Source: Ascidia mentula
Taxonomy: Eukaryota; Chordata; Ascidiacea; Phlebobranchia; Ascidiidae
Length of the DNA: 64,000 bases
Direction: 5' to 3'
Assembly (NCBI GenBank): GCA_947561715.1
Contig: OX387199.1
Coordinates: 19,535,001-19,599,000, forward strand
Below, in pieces: positions 1 through 12,300 of this stretch. Position 1 is the stretch's first letter. Each line of letters starts with the position of its first letter. The notes under the pieces were generated by a model. That model was not told the origin of the DNA. It ran no database searches and worked only from the letters and a program-made list of their open reading frames with translations. The position numbers and the translations under genes were made by a program.

Positions 1-169
1 AGTGCTTGTTTAGATGGCTTGGTGAAGGAAATGTTTTTTCACATATGTTACAGCGGAATGATGTTTCTCTAGTGTGCACTTGAATATGCTTCCTTAGTAT
101 TTTTCCACTGCTAAATAACTTTTCACAGATATCGCAGCGAAAACTATTTGCTGTTGTTTCAAATTCCAT
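1..169 (-). CDS. C2H2 zinc-finger protein, N-terminal part (runs off the left edge)
   Basis: Reading the minus strand from an ATG at 169-167 gives MEFETTANSF, then a C2H2 finger with CDIC and a KHIQVH histidine pair. A TRETSF linker follows, and the next finger begins with CNIC and ends in NKH at the window edge. The frame is open to the edge. The same region of the second copy (6999-7127) starts the same way but has a stop codon where this copy reads the second cysteine of CNIC, so this is the intact-looking copy. Family knowledge: tandem C2H2 fingers with TGEKP-like linkers bind DNA in the nucleus. The target is unknown. The protein could be truncated or broken outside the window. Confidence 0.6.
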   Translation of the reverse strand, partial: MEFETTANSFRCDICEKLFSSGKILRKHIQVHTRETSFRCNICEKTFPSPSHLNKH

Positions 170-720
170 TTGACTTTTCACTTTTTATGGGTTTGCTGCT
201 TGTGTAAAGATTTTCTGGTTTCTCTGCGTTATAAGAATCTACTCATATTTCCAGACAGCATATGATCAACCCCTACCCTCTGTTTTCACTTTGCACAATG
301 TCACTTACATAAGAACCTGCGCTAAATATATCCTGGAAGTGAAAAGCATTGTTAAAAAATTTGTTTGTTTTCCTGCAATATTTAACGATCAAATGTCACA
401 AAAAATACTATTTTTGTCATCTAAATATGTATTTGATATTACTTCTGATAAACTTGCTCTATAAGTTTGTCCAAACTGTCTTGTTCAAACCACTTTATAC
501 TTTGTTTGAAACCTAAGTTTAATTCCCACGTCATTTCAGTAACAAAATTTACTGCCAAGCTCGTACCGTGAAAAGCAGCCATAATTGAATTTGTGATCAG
601 TGGCGATAGCTCACACAACTTTACAACCGCCAGAGGCAGAAAATCATCGAACCGTATCAACGCATGTGCCAATTATGTGAACAATTTAAGTTCGCCGTTC
701 ACATATTATAAATCTATTTA
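1..720. repeat. Duplicated zinc-finger gene 5' region, copy 1
   Basis: This stretch is clearly homologous, with many substitutions and small indels, to 6959-7560 and then to about 8750-8870. It covers the first zinc-finger codons plus several hundred bases upstream of the ATG. The divergence shows an old duplication. Copy 2 carries about 1.2 kb of extra DNA in the middle. Confidence 0.75.
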
Positions 721-1446
721 AGAATGTTCACATTAAATGTTTGGATCCATCAGGTTTGCGTAATTATCGTTTAATTTACCACATAGCATGCAATGTCCTC
801 GCATCTTATCAAATTTTTCCTCAAATATTCATCGTTTAATTGTGATTGACATTTTCGGTGGATTGATTTTTTTAACGATTCAGTGTTGGATTTTTCAATT
901 AACTAAATTTATAAACCACATTATTCAGTGCGCTGCATCGTGCATTTAAACACATACATACCGCTTCACTTATGCCAGCACGTTGAGCGTTTGCTTGACA
1001 TACGAACCAAATATCAAAAAACTACAGTTAAATGGCCCCTAACTAATTTGAAGCATTTCGAAAGCCAAACTCACGCTGGTTCGATGAATTGTTGGAAATC
1101 TAAACCACACCCATTATTTATATATAAAGTAGTGTAATGTTTGTAGGCACATACAAAGTGACTTTTATATCTGAGGTGAATTTTCAGCATTCTAAATGAA
1201 TTTGCAAACAACAAGTTCAAATTAGTCGTACAGGGTTATATGTGCTTGATACGAAAATTTAAATGAATATTTAGGCTAACAAACGTTGCACAACATGCAG
1301 CATATAACAATCGGCACAGTAGGTGTCACTTCGCTTTCTGCAAAGCTATATTTTTGGTCATTCAGTCTGACCTTATTCGATTATGAATGATCCCAGTCTT
1401 CCAAATAATACGTACAATTTTATTCTTACTTAGTTCCGTTTAACAG
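721..1446. other. AT-rich intergenic DNA, nothing recognised
   Basis: Between the duplicated zinc-finger upstream region and the Gypsy element I see only short chance reading frames and no motif or repeat I can name. Confidence 0.5.
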
Positions 1447-1451
1447 GACAC

Positions 1452-1679
1452 TGATATACATCGCATATATATCTTGTACATATACATACATGTGTTGTTG
1501 ACGCATCAATCGGTGACGTAACAGAGTCACTTGTAAAGCATTCAAGGTTCATTGTTTATGATTCATTCTATGTTTGAGTGGCTAATGTGTGGACGTGTTA
1601 TATTGGCATTAAAAGTTGACTTCGCAATTTACCCGCGACTATAGAAAACCTATCAGTCAGACATTAAAAAGACGTAACA
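1452..1679 (+). repeat. 5' LTR of the Gypsy element
   Basis: 228 bp, from TGATATAC to ACGTAACA. It matches 5829-6057 with two substitutions and one single-base indel. It has no obvious canonical TATA box. An in-frame ATG at 1616 inside the LTR leads into the gag frame, but the ATG at 1706 after the primer-binding site is the more likely start. Confidence 0.93.
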
Positions 1680-1680
1680 G

Positions 1681-1698
1681 TGGTGACAGGGGATTCAG
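1681..1698 (+). promoter_or_regulatory. Candidate primer-binding site
   Basis: One base after the 5' LTR the sequence reads TGGTGACAGGGGATTC. TGG is the complement of a tRNA CCA end, and the rest is compatible with a tRNA acceptor and T-stem. The tRNA species was not identified. Confidence 0.6.
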
Positions 1699-1705
1699 AA
1701 ACAAC

Positions 1706-4700
1706 ATGCCAATCGACGCCGAAGTCAAAGCTATTATGCAGCAGATGGCAAAGCAACAAGAATTGATGCTGAAGCTTCTGGAGACAACTCATAACGTGCA
1801 ACCCGTACAAGAGAAAACTGCACCCAAATTTGAACAATTTGATAAAACGAAAGAGAAGTGGGAGCAATATTTGCAACGTTTCAACCAGTATTTCACTGTA
1901 TATGACATATCAAGTGCAGAAAAGAAGCGTGCCAACTTTTTGTCATGGGTAGGATCAGACACCTACTCACTGCTGCAAAACCTTTATGGGGGAGAAGACA
2001 TCACGTCCAAATCTTTTGATGATCTGACAGAACGACTGTCACGGCATTTCAAAGACACTGTGCATATCCAAGCTGCACGCCGAGAGTTCTACAACTGCAA
2101 AATGGAGCCTGGACAATCCTACAGCGATTGGGCTGCGAAGCTTCGTGGACTGGCAAGCAACTGCCGATTCATTTGCGAAAGAAACGAATGTAGTCAGAGC
2201 TATGCCGACAAACAAATCAGAGATGTCATTATCAATTCGACACCACACGCAGATGTGCGCCGTCAATGTTTGTTGAATCTTGACCCATCATTAGAGGACG
2301 TATTGAAGAAGGCTTCAACTTACGTCAGGACCCTGGAGACAGACCAGGTCTTAAAAGGGGAAAATATGAAAGATCCCGTGGTTGTCCACAAAATGAGTTC
2401 AGGTTATAAGCCGCGGCAGCGAAGAAAGGAGGATATCAAGCCCTCAAAGACTCAAAATAAAGGAAAATACAAATCTTGTCCACAGTGCTTCGCGAAGCAC
2501 CAAAGAAAAGACTGTCCAAGGCGAAACTCAATTTGCCATAGATGTGGCAGAAAAGGTCACATTCAATCTGTATGTCAATCTAAGGAAATGACAAGTCGAA
2601 TTGGAGACCGCCCACATAGTCCAAATAGTAATTCGGAGTACACTGCATACGTGTCATCTCGTAAGGAACCGAATATGAGCCGCACAACCAAACCTGCCGT
2701 GTTCTACCGAAGAGGTAATCAGATGTGGATCCGTGCCACAGTCAACGGCAAGCGAATAGATTTCCAGTGGGATACTGGAGCTACCTGCTCAATGGTTGGA
2801 CTAGTAGGATATCGCAAACTTGGATCACCGCCATGTTGTCCAACGGAAACTTCTTTGAAGGTATATTCGGGCAAACAGTTACCGCTAAAAGGCCAATGCT
2901 TTGTTTCCGTAACTGTTGGAGTACGTAGCAAGGAAAGCATGCGTCTGCTGGTGGTCGACGACGAAAAAGCCACCAATTTGTTTGGTTTTACCTGGAGTGA
3001 TGCCTTTGGGTGGTTTCACAACAACCCAACGTCGCCAACGCAGCTTTCACAAAAAGCCATCGGATTTTCCGTCTCTACAGACGAGGTTAATATGTGTGCT
3101 TTCGTAAAGCAAAGCCCGACGGCAAAAGATAAGGTTCTTCAACTAATTCGCCGTTATCCCAAGGTTTTTGCTTCCAAACATCTAGGTCTCTGCACGAAGA
3201 TGAAAGTGCCAATACGTTTAAAGCCTGGCGCACGGCCGGTTTTTTCAAAGCATAGACCAATTCCGTTTACTCGAAGAGAAGCTGTAAAAGAAGAAATTGA
3301 ACGAAAAGTGAAGCTTGGCGTTTTGGATCACGTGGATTACAGTGAGTGGGCTGCACCAATCGTTGCAGTTAGCAAACCCAACGGTTCTGTGCGCATTTGT
3401 GGGGATTTTAAAGCACTGAATAAACAAATTGAAGTGGATCAGCATCCTCTTCCCAACCTCGACGAGTTGTTTGAAAAATTGAGAGGAGGCACCAAATTCT
3501 CAAAACTGGATTTAGCTGACGCATATATGCAGCTCGAGCTCGAAGAAAATGCCAAGAAACTTTGTGTGATCAACACACCTTTTGGGTTGTTCAAGTACAA
3601 TCGCATGTGTTTCGGGGTGGCCTCTAGCCCCGCACAGTTCCAGCGTTGCATGGACACTGTTATTGCTGGACTATCCGGTGTTGCGGCATACTTGGACGAT
3701 CTCATTGTTACAGGTTCAACGGAAAATGAACACGCTCAGAACCTCGAAAATCTGCTTAAACGCCTGCAAGAATTTGGATTCCGGGTTCGTTTGGACAAAT
3801 GTGAATTCTTTAAAGATTCAGTGGAATATCTTGGACATATCATCGACAAAGACGGAAAACGTCCGTCAGATTCATCAATCAAAGCCGTACGTGAGCTACC
3901 ATGTCCCAAGGACCTTCACCAACTGAAGGCCTTCCTCGGGAAAGTCAACTATTATGGCCGTTTTATTGCAAGCCTCTCCGAGAAAGCAGCACCCCTATAC
4001 GCTCTCTTGCGCAAATCGCAATCATTTTACTGGAGCAAAGCGTGCAACGACGCCTTCCGACGTCTCAAAGACGATGTTGTCAATGCAACGACTCTGGGTC
4101 ACTATGACGCATCGAAGCATCTCATCCTGGCAACCGACGCATCGCAGTATGGAATAGGTGCCGTGCTGATGCAGGAACAGAATGGTATCGAGCATCCGAT
4201 CGCTCATGCGTCAAAGACGCTCAACGAGCATCAAAAAAGGTACTCACAAATAGAAAAAGAAGCGCTCTCGATAATTTACGGTGTAACAAAGTTCCATCAG
4301 TTCCTGTACGGAAGGAAATTCACCTTGGTCACCGACCACAAACCGCTGCTGGCTATTTTCTCGCCAGACAAAAACATTCCCGTTCTCGCTGCGCAAAGAT
4401 TGCAGCGATGGTCGATAAAGTTAATGGCGTACCAGTACGACATTCGATACAAGGCAACGCAAGAGCATGGGAATGCAGATGGCTTGTCACGTTTGCCTTT
4501 TGGTCCGGATAAAAAGTTCGACGACATGGACCGTCTACAAAATGAAGAAATTTCGCATGCTGTGGAAGATTCAATGGATGGCATGCCGCTTACACTTGAA
4601 ACAATAGCAAAGAGCACCCAGCTTGACGCCAACTTGAATAAAGTTGCAAAGTGGATCTCTACTGGGAACTGGCCAGAACGCTTAACTACGAATGACGAGC

Positions 4701-5581
4701 TAAGCACTTACTATAATTACGCTCAGTCGCTTTGGATCCACGACAATGTGATTATATTGCAACGAGACAACAACACCCGAGTGGTTGTGCCAAAGGTACT
4801 TCGTTCCAAAATATTAGAAATGTTGCACCAAGCACATTGGGGCATTTCACGTATGAAACAAATGGCCCGCCGTTACGTCTGGTGGCCGCGTATCAATGCT
4901 GATATTGAGAATCTCGTGAAAGGCTGCACACCTTGTCGACAAGCAGCAAAAGCGCCAGACAAACAATACAGAAGTTGGCCGAAGACATCCAAGCCCTGGG
5001 AGCGCATACATGTGGATTATGCCGGGCCTTTCTTGAACAAGATGTGGTTGGTGTGCGTAGACGCGCACTCGAAGTATCCTTACGTGTCCCGATTTCAGTC
5101 CGACCACACCATTGCCGCACTGAAAGATATTTTTGCCATTGAAGGGTTTCACAAAACTATCGTAAGCGAAAATGGACCTCAGTTTACGTCACAAGAGTTT
5201 CAAGATTTTTGTACCAAGTTGGATATTCGTCATGTCACATCACCCCCATTTCACCCCGCTTCGAACGGAGAAGCAGAACGCTTCGTGCAGACATTTAAGC
5301 GGGGAATGCAGAAAATTTGTGCGGGAGGAAAGACATCAGGAGATGATCTTACTACAGCAACTCGATGTCTCATTACAACGTACAGGTGTACGCCCCATCC
5401 GGCGCTGGAATTTAAAACTCCAGCTGAAATTCTACATGGGCGTCAACCGCGAACTCTGCTATCACTTTTCGCACCTCATCACAGGCGAGATCAATATACG
5501 CCAGAAATGAAACAAGCCATCGGTCCGCTTGTGTATGCCCGCAACTACTCAACCAAAATGGCTACCTGGCAAAATCATTAA
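1706..5581 (+). CDS. Gypsy gag-pol polyprotein
   Basis: Single open frame. I chose the ATG at 1706 (MPIDAEVKAIMQ) because it lies just after the LTR and primer site; the frame is also open from 1616 inside the LTR. In order: a capsid-like gag region; two zinc knuckles near 2477-2577, the second canonical (CHRCGRKGHIQSVC); an aspartic protease DTGA motif near 2773; reverse transcriptase with YLDD at 3689-3700; RNase H with LATDAS near 4128; and an integrase with an HHCC zinc region near 4840-4935. The integrase core has HVDYAGPF and NGEAER, but the second catalytic position reads SENG where the family has SDNG. The frame stops at 5581 within the integrase C-terminal region, and the missing tail lies in another frame (5529-5807). 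Confidence 0.93.
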   Translation: MPIDAEVKAIMQQMAKQQELMLKLLETTHNVQPVQEKTAPKFEQFDKTKEKWEQYLQRFNQYFTVYDISSAEKKRANFLSWVGSDTYSLLQNLYGGEDITSKSFDDLTERLSRHFKDTVHIQAARREFYNCKMEPGQSYSDWAAKLRGLASNCRFICERNECSQSYADKQIRDVIINSTPHADVRRQCLLNLDPSLEDVLKKASTYVRTLETDQVLKGENMKDPVVVHKMSSGYKPRQRRKEDIKPSKTQNKGKYKSCPQCFAKHQRKDCPRRNSICHRCGRKGHIQSVCQSKEMTSRIGDRPHSPNSNSEYTAYVSSRKEPNMSRTTKPAVFYRRGNQMWIRATVNGKRIDFQWDTGATCSMVGLVGYRKLGSPPCCPTETSLKVYSGKQLPLKGQCFVSVTVGVRSKESMRLLVVDDEKATNLFGFTWSDAFGWFHNNPTSPTQLSQKAIGFSVSTDEVNMCAFVKQSPTAKDKVLQLIRRYPKVFASKHLGLCTKMKVPIRLKPGARPVFSKHRPIPFTRREAVKEEIERKVKLGVLDHVDYSEWAAPIVAVSKPNGSVRICGDFKALNKQIEVDQHPLPNLDELFEKLRGGTKFSKLDLADAYMQLELEENAKKLCVINTPFGLFKYNRMCFGVASSPAQFQRCMDTVIAGLSGVAAYLDDLIVTGSTENEHAQNLENLLKRLQEFGFRVRLDKCEFFKDSVEYLGHIIDKDGKRPSDSSIKAVRELPCPKDLHQLKAFLGKVNYYGRFIASLSEKAAPLYALLRKSQSFYWSKACNDAFRRLKDDVVNATTLGHYDASKHLILATDASQYGIGAVLMQEQNGIEHPIAHASKTLNEHQKRYSQIEKEALSIIYGVTKFHQFLYGRKFTLVTDHKPLLAIFSPDKNIPVLAAQRLQRWSIKLMAYQYDIRYKATQEHGNADGLSRLPFGPDKKFDDMDRLQNEEISHAVEDSMDGMPLTLETIAKSTQLDANLNKVAKWISTGNWPERLTTNDELSTYYNYAQSLWIHDNVIILQRDNNTRVVVPKVLRSKILEMLHQAHWGISRMKQMARRYVWWPRINADIENLVKGCTPCRQAAKAPDKQYRSWPKTSKPWERIHVDYAGPFLNKMWLVCVDAHSKYPYVSRFQSDHTIAALKDIFAIEGFHKTIVSENGPQFTSQEFQDFCTKLDIRHVTSPPFHPASNGEAERFVQTFKRGMQKICAGGKTSGDDLTTATRCLITTYRCTPHPALEFKTPAEILHGRQPRTLLSLFAPHHRRDQYTPEMKQAIGPLVYARNYSTKMATWQNH

Positions 5582-5807
5582 AAAACGAGGAAATGTTCTC
5601 TACTTAGTACAAACCGACAGAGGTAAGTGGAAAAGACACGTGAACCAACTTCAACCACGATTGCCGGAGATTTCCAGCGATACAAGTGATAATGCTGGTC
5701 AGGACCACGCAGAAAAGTGTCCTAGTGAGGACGCCCAACAACACAACCGCGCTGGACGTTATCCCACACGCGAGCGAAGGCGACCCGATTTTTATTCTCC
5801 GCTGTAG
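5529..5807 (+). pseudogene. Frame-shifted integrase C-terminal tail
   Basis: This frame overlaps the end of gag-pol and continues with the short beta-rich WLPGKI / GNVLYLV segment expected at a Gypsy integrase C-terminus, then a charged tail ending at the stop 5805-5807. The main frame runs into a stop a few codons after the overlap. This points to a single-base indel around 5555-5575 in this copy. Programmed frameshifting so late in pol would be unusual, and no slippery heptamer is obvious. Confidence 0.75.
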
Positions 5808-5816
5808 TACTAAATT

Positions 5817-5828
5817 GTGCGGGGGGAA
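5817..5828 (+). promoter_or_regulatory. Polypurine tract
   Basis: GTGCGGGGGGAA lies immediately before the 3' LTR, the expected place for the plus-strand primer of a Ty3/Gypsy element. Confidence 0.7.
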
Positions 5829-6057
5829 TGATATACATCGCATATATATCTTGTACATATACATACATGTGTTGTTGACGCATCAATCTGTGACGTAACA
5901 GAGTCACTTGTAAAGCATTTCAAGGTTCATTGTTTATGATTCATTCTATGTTTGAGTGGCTAATGTGTGGACGTGTTATGTTGGCATTAAAAGTTGACTT
6001 CGCAATTTACCCGCGACTATAGAAAACCTATCAGTCAGACATTAAAAAGACGTAACA
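5829..6057 (+). repeat. 3' LTR of the Gypsy element
   Basis: 229 bp, nearly identical to the 5' LTR. It starts TGATATAC, ends ACGTAACA, and is followed by the target-site duplicate GACAC at 6058-6062. Confidence 0.93.
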
Positions 6058-6408
6058 GACACAATACAGGTACGATAACTTATCTCCTGTTACATAGCAG
6101 TCCACGTTGCGAGCATTAACAAAAAAGAACACCTGTCACAGAACTTAGAAGCAAACATTTGAAAGAAAGAAAGGAAATGACAAAATTCAGCGGAGAATTT
6201 CAGAAAACGATATTTTGTGCTGTTTAAGTTCCTTGAAAACTTTATCTGACATGTTGCAATCCGCTGGTTTTTCTCTTGTGTCAAAAGCAAGTTGGACGAT
6301 GCAAATCTCGAGGCTGTGTTGATCAGGTTTCATCCCTTCTTCACGATGTTTCTCCAGAGTGGATCCGACGGAAAACGTTCACGATGCATTCCTTACAGAA
6401 AACGTCCA

Positions 6409-8870
<2,462 letters not shown>

Positions 8871-9323
8871 TTTTGTTTAAAACCATCGCATTTATTTCAA
8901 AATTAACTTTAAATTAATTTGTATTTGGGATCTACAAGTTTATTTAATTTTCCCGTTGCCACAAACTAAAATACAAGAAATAAATTTACCATCTTCTTCA
9001 TCATAAACCTGTTAATTTTGTCAAAACACAGTGGAGGCTCCAAAGCACCGCATAACATATTAAACAAAAGCTGGTGCCTTCCTGTTCAGGATATATATAT
9101 CAGATTTGTGTCTTCTGTTTGACTTGTCGCTCCAAATGTCAATGTTTGTCTTTTGTTGAAACCAACATAGTCAAAATAGAATGACCTAAATTATGTTAAT
9201 GGATCCAAACACATTGACAACATGCTTCGTTCTGATGGTCTGAGTTTGTGCAAAGTAAGCCAAGCAAAACCAAAATATAATAGTTCCAGTCATACACCAA
9301 CCCACAGAGTATAAAGTTATTGT
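8871..9323. other. AT-rich spacer before the satellite array
   Basis: No gene seen. Position 9070-9089 carries a 20-mer (GCTGGTGCCTTCCTGTTCAG) that recurs just beyond the far side of the satellite at 15910-15929 and in the duplicated copy at 22122-22141. Confidence 0.5.
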
Positions 9324-12300
9324 GCTACACCATAACTGAAATCTTGGCCCAATCCACATTAGAGTATTTAATGCTTCCATGGTACACCATACTAAACTCT
9401 AGGCCCAACCCACATTAGAGTATTTAATGCTTCCAGGCTACACCATAACTGAAATCTAGGCCCAAACCACATTGGAGTATTTAATGCTTCCAAGCTACAC
9501 CATAACTGAAATCTAGGCCCAAACCACATTAGAGTATTTAATGCTTCCACGCTACACCATAACTGAAATCTAAGCCCAACCTACATTAGAGTATGTAATG
9601 CTTCCACGCTACAACATAACTAAAATCTAGGCCCAAACCACATTAGAGTATTTAATGCTTCCAAGCTACACCATAACTGAAATCTAAGCCCAACCTACAT
9701 TAGAGTATTTAATGCTTCCAAGCTACAACATAACTGAAATCTAGGCCCAAACCACATTAGAGTATTTAATGCTTCCAAGCTACACCATAACTGAAATCTA
9801 GGCCCAAACCACATTAGAGTATTTAATGCTTCCAAGCTACACCATAACTGAAATCTAGGCCCAAACCACATTAGAGTATTTAATGCTTCCATGCTACACC
9901 ATAACTGAAATCTAAGCCCAACCTACATTAGAGTATTTAATGCTTCCAAGCTACACCATAACTGAAATCTAGGCCCAAACCACATTAGAGTATTTAATGC
10001 TTCCAGGCTACACCATAACTGAAATCTAAGCCCAACCTACATTAGAGTATTTAATGCTTCCAAGCTACAACATAACTGAAATCTAGGCCCAAACCACATT
10101 AGAGTATTTAATGCTTCCAAGCTACACCATAACTGAAATCTAGGCCCAAACCACATTAGAGTATTTAATGCTTCCAAGCTACACCATAACTGAAATCTAA
10201 GCCCAACCTACATTAGAGTATTTAATGCTTCCAAGCTACAACATAACTGAAATCTAGGCCCAAACCACATTAGAGTATTTAATGCTTCCAAGCTACACCA
10301 TAACTGAAATCTAGGCCCAAACCACATTAGAGTATTTAATGCTTCCAAGCTACAACATAACTGAAATCTAGGCCCAAACCACATTAGAGTATTTAATGCT
10401 TCCACGCTACAACATAACTGAAATCTAGGCCCAAACCACATTAGAGTATTTAATGCTTCCAAGCTACACCATAACTGAAATCTAGGCCCAACCCACATTA
10501 GAGTATTTAATGCTTCCACGCTACACCATAACTGAAATCTAGGCCCAAACCACATTGGAGTATTTAATGCTTCCATGCTACACCATAACTGAAATCTAGG
10601 CCCAAACCACATTAGAGTATTTAATGCTTCCACGCTACACCATAACTGAAATCTAGGCCCACCCCACATTAGAGTATTTAATGCTTCCAGGCTACACCAT
10701 AACTGAAATCTAGGCCCAAACCACATTGGAGTATTTAATGCTTCCATGCTACACCATAACTGAAATCTAGGCCCAAACCACATTAGAGTATTTAATGCTT
10801 CCACGCTACACCATAACTGAAATCCAGGCCCAACCCACATTAGAGTATTTAATGCTTCCAGGCTACACCATAACTGAAATCTAGGCCCAAACCACATTAG
10901 AGTATTTAATGCTTCCACGCTACACCATAACTGAAATCTAGGCCCAAACCACATTAGAGTATTTAATGCTTCCAAGCTACACCATAACTGAAATCTAGGC
11001 CCAACCCACATTAGAGTATTTAATGCTTCCAGGCTACACCATAACTGAAATCTAGGGCCAACCCACATTAGAGTATTTAATGCTTCCAGGCTACACCATA
11101 ACTGAAATCTAGGGCCAACCCACATTAGAGTATTTAATGCTTCCAGGCTACACCATAACTGAAATCTAGGGCCAACCCACATTAGAGTATTTAATGCTTC
11201 CAGGCTACACCATAACTGAAATCTAGGCCCAACCCACATTAGAGTATTTAATGCTTCCAGGCTACACCATAACTGAAATCTAGGGCCAACCCACATTAGA
11301 GTATTTAATGCTTCCAGGCTACACCATAACTGAAATCTAGGGCCAACCCACATTAGAGTATTTAATGCTTCCAGGCTACACCATAACTGAAATCTAGGGC
11401 CAACCCACATTAGAGTATTTAATGCTTCCAGGCTACACCATAACTGAAATCTAGGGCCAACCCACATTGGAGTATTTAATGCTTCCAGGCTACACCATAA
11501 CTGAAATCTAGGCCCAATCCACATTACAGTATTTAATGCTTCCATGGTACACCATAACTAAAATCTAGGCCCAACCCACATTAGAGTATTTAATGCTTCC
11601 AGGCTACACCATAACTAAAATCTAGGCCCAAACCACATTGGAGTATTTAATGCTTCCATGCTACACCATAACTGAAATCTAGGCCCAAACCACATTAGAG
11701 TATTTAATGCTTCCACGCTACACCATAACTGAAATCTAGGCCCAAACCACATTAGAGTATTTAATGCTTCCATGCTACACCATAACTGAAATCTAAGCCC
11801 AGCCTACATTAGAGTATGTAATGCTTCCACGCTACAACATAACTGAAATCTAGGCCCAAACCACATTAGAGTATTTAATGCTTCCTCGCTACACCATAAC
11901 TGAAATCTAGGCACAACCCACATTAGAGTATTTAATGCTTCCTCGCTACACTATAACTGAAATCTAGGCCCAACCCACATTAGAGTATTTAATGCTTCCA
12001 GGCTACACCATAACTGAAATCTAGCGCCAACCCACATTGGAGTATTTAATGCTTCCAGGCTACACCATAACTGAAATCTAGGGCCAACCCACATTAGAGT
12101 ATTTAATGCTTCCAGGCTACACCATAACTGAAATCTAGGGCCAACCCACATTAGAGTATTTAATGCTTCCAGGCTACACCATAACTGAAATCTAGGCCCA
12201 ATCCACATTACAGTATTTAATGCTTCTATGGTACACCATAACTAAAATCTAGGCCCAACCCACATTAGAGTATTTAATGCTTCCAGGCTACACCATAACT

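Larger units (their letters stand above)
1452..6057 (+). mobile_element. Ty3/Gypsy LTR retrotransposon
   Basis: LTRs at 1452-1679 and 5829-6057 begin TG and end CA and differ at about three positions. The host 5-mer GACAC lies immediately outside both ends (1447-1451 and 6058-6062) as a target-site duplication. A tRNA-like primer-binding site follows the 5' LTR and a G-rich polypurine tract precedes the 3' LTR. The internal region encodes gag zinc knuckles, protease, reverse transcriptase, RNase H and integrase in the Ty3/Gypsy order. Near-identical LTRs indicate a recent insertion. A terminal frameshift and an altered integrase catalytic residue suggest this copy is not autonomous now. Confidence 0.95.

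Noticed and set aside
10208-11545. 445-codon minus-strand frame across the satellite
   Set aside because: It follows from a 57-bp period without stops in one frame. Shorter versions appear wherever monomers run, and there is no signal for a gene.
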